Below are positions 24,658 through 32,312 of a DNA stretch of 64,000 bases, one piece after another. The number at the start of each line of letters is the position of its first letter. The first letter of the stretch is position 1. A program made the translations under genes and the position numbers. A model generated the notes under the pieces. It worked only from the letters and a program-made list of their open reading frames with translations. It had not been told where the DNA came from and did not search any database. Location: the NCBI GenBank assembly GCA_910578735.1, contig CAJTSQ010000002.1:79517-143516 (forward strand), written 5' to 3'. This DNA comes from an uncultured Oscillospiraceae bacterium (GTDB lineage: Bacteria; Bacillota; Clostridia; Oscillospirales; Oscillospiraceae).

Positions 24658-25560
24658 ATGAAATTCCATATTGTCAGCGACAGCTCCTGCGATTTGGGAC
24701 GGGAGGAGATGGCGCGGCTGGGGGTTACTATGGTGTCCTTCTATGCGGCCATCGGCGACGAAGTGTACTACCGGGAGGAGCAGGATATCTCCACCCACCA
24801 GTTCTATCAGATGATGGCGGACCGCCCTGGCGTCTTTCCCAAAACCTCTATGCCCACCATGGACGACTACTTAGAGGCCTTCCGCCCCCCGGCTGCGGCG
24901 GGAACGCCCATTCTGTGCATCTGTCTCAACAGCCGGTTCAGCGGCTCCTACCAGTCGGCGCTGAACGCGGCAGAGGAGCTGAAAGAGGAGTTCCCCCAGG
25001 TGGAAATCCAGGTGCTGGATTCCACCCTGGCCACGGTACTCCAGGGGCTGTTTGTAGAGGAGGCGGCCGAGCTCCGGGACCGGGGCCTCACTCTGGAGGA
25101 GGCGGTGGAGGCCCTGCGCCCCCTGCCCGCCACCGGGCGCATCTTTTTCACCACCAACGACCTGGAATACCTCCGCCACGGCGGCCGGATCGGCCGGGCG
25201 GCGGCGGCCACCGGGACCCTGCTGAAGGTCAAGCCCCTCATTGGCTACAAGGACGCCGAGCTGATCTCCGACGGCATCGCCCAGGGGCGGAAAAAATCTC
25301 TGGTCAAGGTGCGGGAGCTGTTTTTCCGCTACCTGCAGCGGGAGGAGATCCAGCTGCAGGACTACCGCCTGGCCACCGGCTTCGGCCTGGATCGGGAGGA
25401 GCATCAGGCCTTCGCCCAGGCCGTCTACGACGGCCTGCTGGAGCGCGGCCAGGACCGCCCGGATATCAAGCACCCCTATCAGATCGGCGTGACCATCGGG
25501 GTCCACACCGGCCCTGGCCCCATCGGCGTAGGCCTGCTCCGCCGGGCCACCGTCACTTAA
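24658..25560 (+). CDS. DegV-family fatty-acid-binding protein
   Basis: Protein of 300 residues. Motifs of the family are MKFHIVSDSSCDL at the N-terminus, the KTSMPT stretch, SRFSGSYQSALNA, and GRIGRAAAATGTLLKVKPLI. DegV/FakB proteins bind a fatty acid and present it to the FakA kinase for phospholipid synthesis. Whether this copy does so cannot be told, since no fakA is nearby. The start at 24658 follows AAAGGAG. It is monocistronic between its own promoter and terminator. Confidence 0.88.
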   Translation: MKFHIVSDSSCDLGREEMARLGVTMVSFYAAIGDEVYYREEQDISTHQFYQMMADRPGVFPKTSMPTMDDYLEAFRPPAAAGTPILCICLNSRFSGSYQSALNAAEELKEEFPQVEIQVLDSTLATVLQGLFVEEAAELRDRGLTLEEAVEALRPLPATGRIFFTTNDLEYLRHGGRIGRAAAATGTLLKVKPLIGYKDAELISDGIAQGRKKSLVKVRELFFRYLQREEIQLQDYRLATGFGLDREEHQAFAQAVYDGLLERGQDRPDIKHPYQIGVTIGVHTGPGPIGVGLLRRATVT

Positions 25561-25568
25561 AGCAGAGA

Positions 25569-25597
25569 GGTCCCTGGCCTGGCCAGGGACCTTTTCC
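25569..25597 (+). terminator. Terminator of degV
   Basis: A GGTCCCTGG / CCAGGGACC stem of about eleven pairs with a tight loop is followed by TTTT. Confidence 0.85.
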
Positions 25598-25609
25598 GGT
25601 CACATTACA

Positions 25610-25678
25610 ATTCGTTACAGAATCCCAAAAAGCTGTAACGAATTTGTTACTTGAAATTTGGATGAAGTATGGTATCCT
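25610..25678 (+). promoter_or_regulatory. Promoter with WalR-like direct repeat, before the SGNH hydrolase gene
   Basis: TTGAAA at 25651, 16 bases, TATCCT at 25673 with an extended TGG. Immediately upstream, 25634-25650 reads TGTAAC-GAATT-TGTTAC, a perfect match to the TGTWAH-N5-TGTWAH site of WalR/YycF. The same region is a 12-bp inverted repeat (AATTCGTTACAG and its complement at 25632-25644). A binding site just upstream of -35 would suit activation. Confidence 0.6.
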
Positions 25679-25734
25679 AGATGGGAACGATTTCGACAGG
25701 GCTAGACAGGCCCTGAAGCAGGTGGTGGTTTATT

Positions 25735-26703
25735 ATGCCGGGCAGCTATCGAGGAAAGCGGATCATACGGGGCGGCGGAAGGAGTGTCCTGCTGCTGGTT
25801 CTGGTCCTGCTGGCCCTGGCCGCAGCCGCCGCGGTCCTTTTCCGTGGTACATTTCAGACGCCGGGCGGAAGTCCCCCGCAGCCGCCCAACGTTCCGGTGA
25901 GCGCGGCGGGCAGCGCCTCGTCCAGTATCCCGGCATCCGATCAGTCCCAGCAGCCTGACCGCTCCGATCCCCCGGCGTCCGGAGGGAAACCGGAAGTCCT
26001 CTACGATTTCAGCCAGCCCGCCCCGGAGCGTGCTGCGGTGGACAACAGCTATTTTGACGACGCTGCCTTCATAGGGGATTCCCGCACAGACGGCTTTATG
26101 ATCTATAGCGGTGTCGGCACCGGCAAAAACCTCACCTCCAACGGCCTGTCCATCTTCAAGCTGGCCGAGAAGAAGGCCCTCACCATCGATGGAAAGAAAT
26201 ACACCCTGCTGGAGGCCCTGGCCCTGGAGGAGTATCAAAAGGTGTATCTGTCCCTGGGGGTCAACGAGCTGGGCTACTACGACGACAACGGCTTTTTCGC
26301 CAGCTACTGCACCGCCATCGACGAGATCCGCAGGCTCCAGCCCAACGCGGTCATCTACATTCAGGGCCTGATCCCGCTGAACGAGGGGCAGATCGAGGAA
26401 CACAATGGGAACAGATACAACCTGACCAATGATCATCTGCGGGTGTTCAACGACCTGATGCGGCAGGCGGCGGAGGAAAAGCAGGTGGTCTTCCTGGATT
26501 TGTACAGCGAATTTGTGAATGAGAACAACGAACTGCCCGAGGAGGCCAGCCGGGACGGGGTCCACCTGTCCAAGGAGTACTGCCAACGGTGGCTTGCTTA
26601 CCTCAAGACCCACACCGTGGATTTTGATACCCTGTACCCCGACGGCCCGCCTGCCGTGGAGACGCAGGGCACAGCGAATGCAGATGGGAGTGGACAAGGA
26701 TGA
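25735..26703 (+). CDS. Membrane-anchored SGNH/GDSL-like hydrolase
   Basis: Protein of 322 residues with a basic N-terminus, one membrane segment (about 18-36), a long Pro/Ser/Gln-rich linker (about 43-85) and an extracellular SGNH-like domain. AFIGDSRTDG holds the block I serine, SLGVNELGYYDDNG gives the Gly/Asn blocks, and RDGVHLSKEY holds the Asp/His pair. The family includes peptidoglycan and polysaccharide O-acyl esterases. The true substrate is unknown. The WalR-like promoter and the adjoining lipoprotein support a cell-envelope role. The stop overlaps the next start (ATGA). Confidence 0.75.
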   Translation: MPGSYRGKRIIRGGGRSVLLLVLVLLALAAAAAVLFRGTFQTPGGSPPQPPNVPVSAAGSASSSIPASDQSQQPDRSDPPASGGKPEVLYDFSQPAPERAAVDNSYFDDAAFIGDSRTDGFMIYSGVGTGKNLTSNGLSIFKLAEKKALTIDGKKYTLLEALALEEYQKVYLSLGVNELGYYDDNGFFASYCTAIDEIRRLQPNAVIYIQGLIPLNEGQIEEHNGNRYNLTNDHLRVFNDLMRQAAEEKQVVFLDLYSEFVNENNELPEEASRDGVHLSKEYCQRWLAYLKTHTVDFDTLYPDGPPAVETQGTANADGSGQG

Positions 26704-27167
26704 AAAAATTTGTGGCAATCGTGCTGGCGCTGGTCCTTGGGCTGGGCCTGACCGCCTGCGGCGGCAAGAACAACTATGCGGTCTGGAATGCGGACCACGC
26801 TCAGGCTATTCTGGACGGCGGAGCCTTCTCTGAGGAGTTGGAGGAGTTGGACGCGGACATTGCCTTTGACCTATACAAGCTGGCCGACTACGGCCTGGAC
26901 CGGGAGAAACTGAAGGAGGCCACGGTCCACCGATCCGCCGGGGCTACCTGTGAGGAGCTGGCCGTGCTGATATTTGACAGCGAGGACAGCGCATCTTCCG
27001 CCAGAGACGCGCTGGAGGACTATGTCCAAAATCAGATTGACGAAAATTCGGACTACCGCCCCGCCGAGATTCCCAAGCTGGAGAATGCCCGGATCAATCA
27101 GCGGGAGGAGACTATCCTCTTTGTAGTGGCAAATGACATGGAAGCTGCACAAACAGCGGTGGAGTAA
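26700..27167 (+). CDS. DUF4358-type lipoprotein
   Basis: Lipoprotein of 155 residues. The signal peptide ends in LGLTACGG (lipobox Cys about residue 20). The remainder has the mixed alpha/beta pattern of DUF4358 proteins (AIAFDLYKLADYG..., AVLIFDSEDSA, YVQNQIDENSDYRP). Translation is coupled to the SGNH gene by an ATGA overlap. Family and function are poorly characterised, and pairing with an SGNH protein suggests a joint task at the cell surface. Confidence 0.7.
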   Translation: MKKFVAIVLALVLGLGLTACGGKNNYAVWNADHAQAILDGGAFSEELEELDADIAFDLYKLADYGLDREKLKEATVHRSAGATCEELAVLIFDSEDSASSARDALEDYVQNQIDENSDYRPAEIPKLENARINQREETILFVVANDMEAAQTAVE

Positions 27168-27170
27168 CGA

Positions 27171-27198
27171 AAAATCCCGGCCGGGCGGCCGGGATTTT
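27171..27198. terminator. Bidirectional terminator
   Basis: A perfect 12-bp stem AAAATCCCGGCC / GGCCGGGATTTT with a four-base loop. It serves the plus-strand lipoprotein operon and the minus-strand gene ending at 27200. Confidence 0.92.
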
Positions 27199-27199
27199 C

Positions 27200-28108
27200 T
27201 CATATCTGGCAGTAATCACAGGGCTCGTCCACTGTGACGGTGTACTTCTCCAGCAGGGCCACCGGATGGTAGGACAGCTTGCTGGTGCGCAGGCCCGGGT
27301 CGCCGGTGTCGTCCTCCCGGTTGATGAAGGACACACCCTCCTGGGCGAACAGCTGGGCAAACTGGGCCACCAGCATCTGGTAACAGCCCTCATAATCCCG
27401 GTCCGCCTTCTCGATGTGGGTGAACAGGGTATCGCCGATGACCTCCCCCAGGGAAAAACCCACAATCCGCCCCTCCACCAGAAGCACGCCGCCCAGCAGA
27501 TCATAAGCGGCGTAGTTGTCCAAAATCTCGTGGGTTTTGGCGATGTCCTCCCGGAAGGTGACAGCTCCCTTGCCCCACCGGGCGGCGTAGCCGTCTAAAA
27601 AGTCCTTGACCGCGGGGAGGTCCTCCGGAACAATGGGCCGGAAGCTCCAGCTGCCGTAGGTCTTCAGAAATTTGTTCACGTGGTTGCGCTGTCCACTGAG
27701 CTTTTTGCCCCGGAAGTACTTCAAATCCTCTGCCCGGTACAGGTAGTCAAAGTTGTCCCGCTCCCCCACGGCGGTGCTGGCGGGAAAGAATTCCTGAAGC
27801 CCCTCCAGCTCATCCTTGGGGACTGGGTAGAACGCGATGTGCATATTCCTGCGGCAGCAGTAGTCGGCAATCTGCCGGAAGTGTTCCGGCCGGCCGCCCC
27901 CCAGGGGCAGGGTGAAAGTGGCGCCCAGTCCGGGGTAGTCCACCTTAAAGTAGAGGGAGCCGTTATAGACAGCCCACTCAGTTTTATAGATGTCCCTCCA
28001 GATGAAGACAGTTCCTGGAGTGGTATCGCAGATACGGCTGCGGCTGTACCCAAAAAACTGGCGCAGGCGGGGCAGGTCCTCCAGCTGGAGGGAATGGAAC
28101 TCTAGCAT
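27200..28108 (-). CDS. DUF2156 / lysyl-phosphatidylglycerol synthase C-terminal-like protein
   Basis: Soluble protein of 302 residues built from two GNAT-like halves, as in DUF2156 and the C-terminal domain of MprF. Markers are FIWRDIYKTEWA, FDYLYRAEDLKYFRGKKL, the LSGQRNHVNKF helix, and GFSLGEVIGDTLFTHIEKAD near the acyl-CoA/aminoacyl binding region. No membrane part is present, so it lacks the flippase half of MprF. Start ATG at 28108. It is probably a cytoplasmic acyl- or aminoacyl-transferase with an unknown acceptor. Confidence 0.75.
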   Translation of the reverse strand: MLEFHSLQLEDLPRLRQFFGYSRSRICDTTPGTVFIWRDIYKTEWAVYNGSLYFKVDYPGLGATFTLPLGGGRPEHFRQIADYCCRRNMHIAFYPVPKDELEGLQEFFPASTAVGERDNFDYLYRAEDLKYFRGKKLSGQRNHVNKFLKTYGSWSFRPIVPEDLPAVKDFLDGYAARWGKGAVTFREDIAKTHEILDNYAAYDLLGGVLLVEGRIVGFSLGEVIGDTLFTHIEKADRDYEGCYQMLVAQFAQLFAQEGVSFINREDDTGDPGLRTSKLSYHPVALLEKYTVTVDEPCDYCQI

Positions 28109-28162
28109 ACATTCAAATCCTTTTGCAGATGCGTTTTCAGCCCAAGGCGGAAAACACAAAGT

Positions 28163-29260
28163 TTATTCCATTATATCCGATAACCGCCCATAATACCAGC
28201 CCGTGACTCCCTCTTTTTTGCACAAAAAACCGTGCCTGGTTTTTCTTACCACCGTCAAAAGGTCCCCGGGAGACACGGGCAGGCGGTAGTCGGTGGAGTC
28301 CTCGCACCAGAGCCCCGCCGGGCCCTGGCGCAGATAGTCGTTCAGGATATACATCTCTCGCCCCGTCTCCAGATGGCGGCAGAGGGACAGCTCCTCCCCC
28401 TCCTCCAGCAGCTCCAGGGCAGAGCGTCCCCAGCGGATGTTCACCGAGTCGCTGCTGGGGGACTGTGGGTCCAGGGCCCGGGCGGCGGGCAGCCCATCCC
28501 AGGCGGTCCAGGTGAAGTCCTCCGACTCCTCAGAGGGGAGCATCAGGGCGTTGAGCTGGCCGTCCGCCTTGAGGACGCAGCCCCCGTCAATGGAGATGAT
28601 TTTCCGGTCCCGGGTAAAGATGGGCGCAGCGGAGGGAATGCGCGGGTTGTAGAGGGTGACTGGCCAGTGCCCCACAATGACCCACTTGTCAAAGGCGTGC
28701 CCCTGGCCCAGAAAGTTGTCATTTTTCATACAGCGCCAGCGCTCCAGCTCCTCCATGCCCTCCAAGGCGGGGACGCCCCCGTGGACAAAGACCAGATGCT
28801 CCGTCTCCAGGACGGTGGGCAGAGACTTCAGCCAGGCCCGCTCCGCCGGAAAAGCGGCCCGCAGATCCCGGCGCAGCCGGGGCAGGTCCTCCAGCTGCTC
28901 AAAGCCCCCCTCCCGGGCCATCTGCCGGATGGCAGACTCCGGGTGCTGGGGCAGGTAAGAGGCAAAAAAGCGCTGGTCCATGCGGTCTGTCTCAAAGAAG
29001 TTGAGTACCAGCTCGTCGCAGTTGCCGCAGACAGGAAAAAGGTTGTGGGTCTTTGCCAGCGCCATCAGGCGCCGCAGCAGGGCCAGGCTGTCCCGTCCCT
29101 TCTCCAGCATGTCCCCCAGCAGGATGAGAATATCCTCCGGGGTAAGCTCAATTTTGTCCATCAAGGCCTGAAAGAAGGGCAGGTTGCCGTGAATATCGCT
29201 GACCACGATGATCCGCCGCCCCGGCGGAAAACTGGTGCGGACAATAATCGCCTTCTCCAT
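28163..29260 (-). CDS. PPP-family metallophosphatase with C-terminal SH3-like tail
   Basis: Protein of 365 residues. The calcineurin-like motifs are intact: VVSDIHGN (residues 19-26), LLGDMLEKGRDS, FPVCGNCDE, and FVHGG further on. Relatives hydrolyse phosphoproteins or bis-nucleosyl polyphosphates. The C-terminal 60 residues (PGDLLTVVRKTRHGFLCKK, GVTGWYYG) look like an SH3 fold added to the phosphatase. Start ATG at 29260 follows GGGAGG. It ends 54 bp before the DUF2156 gene, so the two may form an operon. Confidence 0.75.
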   Translation of the reverse strand: MEKAIIVRTSFPPGRRIIVVSDIHGNLPFFQALMDKIELTPEDILILLGDMLEKGRDSLALLRRLMALAKTHNLFPVCGNCDELVLNFFETDRMDQRFFASYLPQHPESAIRQMAREGGFEQLEDLPRLRRDLRAAFPAERAWLKSLPTVLETEHLVFVHGGVPALEGMEELERWRCMKNDNFLGQGHAFDKWVIVGHWPVTLYNPRIPSAAPIFTRDRKIISIDGGCVLKADGQLNALMLPSEESEDFTWTAWDGLPAARALDPQSPSSDSVNIRWGRSALELLEEGEELSLCRHLETGREMYILNDYLRQGPAGLWCEDSTDYRLPVSPGDLLTVVRKTRHGFLCKKEGVTGWYYGRLSDIME

Positions 29261-29411
29261 AGCACAGCCTCCCTGTCGCCAGTTTGTTGAGGCCAGTATA
29301 CCACACCCGGGCCAGAAAGTCGAGACCGGCGATTTCACCGGCGTCCCGGCCAATCTTCCGGTTTGCGCTGAGAGGGGCAAAAATCCCTTCAAAAAAATTT
29401 TAGAAAAAGAT

Positions 29412-29449
29412 TTGACAAGTGGTAACAAATGTGTTACAATTCGGTTACA
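29412..29449 (+). promoter_or_regulatory. Promoter overlapped by three WalR-like half-sites
   Basis: Plus strand: TTGACA at 29412, 17 bases, TACAAT at 29435 with an extended TGT. On the minus strand, 29449-29422 reads TGTAAC-N5-TGTAAC-N5-TGTTAC, three perfect TGTWAH half-sites in exact 11-bp phase. They cover the spacer, the -10 and the start site, and lie in the orientation opposite to the gene, which would favour repression. Confidence 0.6.
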
Positions 29450-29483
29450 AGTTCAAAATCATTCTGCACTGAGGAGGCCCAGT

Positions 29484-29774
29484 ATGGCAAATGAAACCAT
29501 GCCTCTTTCCTACAAGGGACACCCCCTGCGTCGGAAAGACAATTTGATTTATTACGGAACCATGGCTGAGAAATACATTATCATGCTTCAGGTTCTGTCT
29601 TCCAAGGATCAGAACGGGCTGGCGGTGGCGGACAAGGTGTCCGTACAGCTTCAGCTCACCGATCCCGACCTGAAGAGCCGAGACCGGGTGGTCAAGAAAA
29701 GCGAGAAGGACAGCTTGTACGCGGCAATGGATGTGGCCGCCGTCTGGCTGGACCGTGCCCTGTCCGGCAAGTAA
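29484..29774 (+). CDS. Small conserved cytoplasmic protein of unknown function
   Basis: Protein of 96 residues with no signal peptide or membrane segment. It reads as a compact alpha/beta protein (LRRKDNLIYYGTMAEKYIIMLQVL; DKVSVQLQLTDPDL; AAMDVAAVWLDRAL). I do not recognise a family. GAGGAGG precedes the ATG, and the strong promoter with WalR-like sites lies 40 bases upstream. The next gene, 57 bp away, is a wall hydrolase, so the two are probably co-transcribed. Confidence 0.75.
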   Translation: MANETMPLSYKGHPLRRKDNLIYYGTMAEKYIIMLQVLSSKDQNGLAVADKVSVQLQLTDPDLKSRDRVVKKSEKDSLYAAMDVAAVWLDRALSGK

Positions 29775-29831
29775 AGCCCCAGTAAGTACAAAAGATAAGC
29801 CGTCTGTTACAGATAAGAGGAGGACGTAATT

Positions 29832-30755
29832 ATGCAGTTGAACCGTATTGCGGCCCGTTTGACCGCCGCTTTGCTCCTGACCAGCACACTGGTCACCCCC
29901 ACACTGGCCCTGACCGGAACGGTAGACACGGGCACCAGTGTTCTGCGGATGCGGGCTGAGGCCAGCGCCAACGGCACGATTTTGAAGAAGCTGGCCAACG
30001 GGACGCAGGTTGAAGTGCTGAATACCCTGGACAGCGGCTGGTACCAGGTTTCCTATCAGGACACCACCGGCTATGTGTCCAGCGACTATCTGAAGCTGAA
30101 CAACGAGGACGGGACCCCTGTGGAAGCTGATCCGGCCGCCGTCCCCGCGGCCGCCTCCCAAGAGACCGGTGAGACCGAGGCCGCCTATGTGCGGGTCATC
30201 TCCGGCCCCCTGAACATCCGGTCCGGCCCCAGCACCGACTGCGATAAGGTGGGCAAGCTGTACACCGGCAAAATCGTTGAGATTTTGGGCCTTCAGGACG
30301 GCTGGTATCAGATCGAGTCCGGCTATATTAACGCCGATTACGTGGCCCAGGCCGACCCCTCTGAGGTAAAGGAGTCCAGCAAGGGCCAGGAGATCGTGGA
30401 CTACGCCCTCCAGTTTGTGGGCTATCCCTACGTGTACGGCGGCAGCAGCCCCAAGGGATTTGACTGCTCCGGCTTCACCAGCTATGTCTACAAGCACTTT
30501 GGCTACAGCCTGAACCGCTCGGCCTCCGGCCAGCTGGACAACGGCAAGGCCGTCTCCATGAGTCAGCTTCAGCCCGGCGACCTGGTCATCTTTAAAAAGT
30601 CCGGCACCGGCAGCAAGCGGGCCTCCCACGTGGGCCTGTACATCGGGAACAACCAGTTTGTCCATGCCTCTACCTCTAAGGTGGGCGTCATCATCAGCAG
30701 CCTGAGTTCCTCCTATTACACCACGGGTTTTGTAGGCGGCCGGCGTATCGTCTGA
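29832..30755 (+). CDS. Secreted SH3-SH3-NlpC/P60 peptidoglycan hydrolase
   Basis: Exported protein of 307 residues: signal peptide (about 1-26, cleavage near TLA-LTG), two bacterial SH3 domains (about 30-92 and 116-172, with LRMRAEAS and LNIRSGPS) and a C-terminal NlpC/P60 domain. The catalytic Cys is in GFDCSGFTSYVY, the His in ASHVGLYIG, and the third polar residue in FVHAST. The family cuts gamma-D-Glu to diamino-acid bonds in wall peptides. GAGGAGG precedes the ATG. A WalR-type promoter upstream of this transcription unit fits wall-hydrolase control. Confidence 0.9.
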   Translation: MQLNRIAARLTAALLLTSTLVTPTLALTGTVDTGTSVLRMRAEASANGTILKKLANGTQVEVLNTLDSGWYQVSYQDTTGYVSSDYLKLNNEDGTPVEADPAAVPAAASQETGETEAAYVRVISGPLNIRSGPSTDCDKVGKLYTGKIVEILGLQDGWYQIESGYINADYVAQADPSEVKESSKGQEIVDYALQFVGYPYVYGGSSPKGFDCSGFTSYVYKHFGYSLNRSASGQLDNGKAVSMSQLQPGDLVIFKKSGTGSKRASHVGLYIGNNQFVHASTSKVGVIISSLSSSYYTTGFVGGRRIV

Positions 30756-30761
30756 TTACAT

Positions 30762-30804
30762 AAAAAACGAGCGGGACCTCCCTCCGGGGAGGCCCCGCTT
30801 TTGC
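30762..30804. terminator. Bidirectional terminator
   Basis: GCGGG..CTCCC and GGGAG..CCCGC form a long stem with a four-base loop, flanked by A6 on the left and TTTT on the right. It separates convergent genes. Confidence 0.85.
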
Positions 30805-30813
30805 ACTGTAGAA

Positions 30814-32223
30814 TTATTTCGGCTCTGGGTGCCGGCCCTCCATGGGCAGGTAGGCGGGGCCGCCGTTTTGCACCTTGGCGAAAGCCCGCCTGCGCACCAC
30901 CAGCATGAGAAACAGGAAGTGAAACAGGGCGGTGATAATCCAGGTAATGGGGTAAGAGATGTACAGACAGGCGGGGGTATGGTAGACGGAGAATACGGTG
31001 GCCACCCAGACCAGGCGCAGGCCGCAGGCGCCCACAATGGAGGTAATCATGGGGATGACCGAGCTGCCCAAGCCCCGGAGCACGCCCACCAGCACCTCCA
31101 TAATGCCGCACAGGAAGTAGGGACAGCAGATATAGAGCATCCGGACCAGGGCCTGCTGGACCACGTCCGGCTCTCCGGGGGCATAGACGCCGGCCAGGGG
31201 GGCGCCCAGAAGGTAGGCCAGGTTGCCAAAGGCCAGGCCAAAAAGGGTGGCGAAGATGGTGCACTGCCAGGCCACCCTGTCCACCCGGCCGCACTTGGCC
31301 GCGCCGTAGTTCTGCCCCACGAAGGAGATGGCCGCCTGGTGGAAGGCGTTCATGGTGACATAGACGAAGCTCTCGATGTTGGCGCCCGCAGCGGCTCCGG
31401 CCACCAGAACCGGATCGTCGAAGGAGTTGAGGGAGGACTGGATGACCACATTGGACAGGGAGAAAACTACTCCTTGAAATCCGGCGGGCAGGCCCACTTT
31501 TAAAATCTGGAGCACTCCCCGCTTTTCCAGCCCCAGCCGTTTCAGGTCCAGGTGGAGCGGCCCCTGCTCCAGCATCATGCACCGCACCACCAGCACGGCG
31601 GAGATGTACTGGGAGATAATGGTGGACAGAGCTACCCCGGCCACGTCCATCCCCAGGGCAATCACAAAGACCAGGTTCAAAACTACATTGACCACGCCCG
31701 CGAAGGTGAGGAAGTACAGCGGACGCTGCGTGTCCCCCTGGGCCCGGAGGATGGCGGCGCCGAAGTTATACACCAGGTTGGCGGGCATGCCCAGGAAGTA
31801 AATGCGTAAGTACACGGTGGCCAGATCGATGACGTCGACGGGAGAGGACATCCACTCCAGCAGCTGCCGGACCATCACCACACCGAAAATCATCATACCG
31901 ATTCCGCTGGCCAGGGCCAAAGTCATGGCGGTGTGAACGCTGCGGCTCACGTTATCGTGCCGTCCGGCCCCCAGGTCCCGGGATACCACCACGTTGGTGC
32001 CCACCGACAGCCCCACAAACAGGTTGATGAGCAGGTTGATGAGCGAGGTGTTGGAACCCACCGCCGCCAGCGCCTCTTTACCGGCAAAGCGGCCTACCAC
32101 AATCACATCCGCCGCGTTGAACAGCAGCTGGAGCAGACTGGACGCCATCAGCGGCAGGGCAAAGAGCAGGATCTTGTCCGCCAAGGACCCGGAACACATA
32201 TCAATGCTATGGCTTTTTTTCAC
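30814..32223 (-). CDS. MATE-family efflux transporter
   Basis: Polytopic transporter of 469 residues with about twelve helices in two related halves (first half opening LADKILLFALPLMASSLLQ, second SFVGQNYGAAKCGRVD). MATE proteins export drugs or metabolites in exchange for Na+ or H+. I chose GTG at 32223, which gives the family-typical start VKKSHSID and has AAAGGAG 11 bases upstream. An in-frame ATG at 32250 adds nine residues but lacks a ribosome site. No regulator is adjacent, and the substrate is unknown. Confidence 0.88.
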   Translation of the reverse strand: MKKSHSIDMCSGSLADKILLFALPLMASSLLQLLFNAADVIVVGRFAGKEALAAVGSNTSLINLLINLFVGLSVGTNVVVSRDLGAGRHDNVSRSVHTAMTLALASGIGMMIFGVVMVRQLLEWMSSPVDVIDLATVYLRIYFLGMPANLVYNFGAAILRAQGDTQRPLYFLTFAGVVNVVLNLVFVIALGMDVAGVALSTIISQYISAVLVVRCMMLEQGPLHLDLKRLGLEKRGVLQILKVGLPAGFQGVVFSLSNVVIQSSLNSFDDPVLVAGAAAGANIESFVYVTMNAFHQAAISFVGQNYGAAKCGRVDRVAWQCTIFATLFGLAFGNLAYLLGAPLAGVYAPGEPDVVQQALVRMLYICCPYFLCGIMEVLVGVLRGLGSSVIPMITSIVGACGLRLVWVATVFSVYHTPACLYISYPITWIITALFHFLFLMLVVRRRAFAKVQNGGPAYLPMEGRHPEPK

Positions 32224-32312
32224 AGCGCATGATTCTCCTTTAATAGTCATCTTTCACAGCCAAACTATCTTACTACAGGAAAACCAGGCGGTCTAGTACC
32301 AAAATGAACAAA

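Noticed and set aside
25604..25619. ATTACA and GTTACA upstream of the SGNH gene as another WalR pair
   Set aside because: The spacing is four bases, not five, so it misses the helical phase of the consensus.
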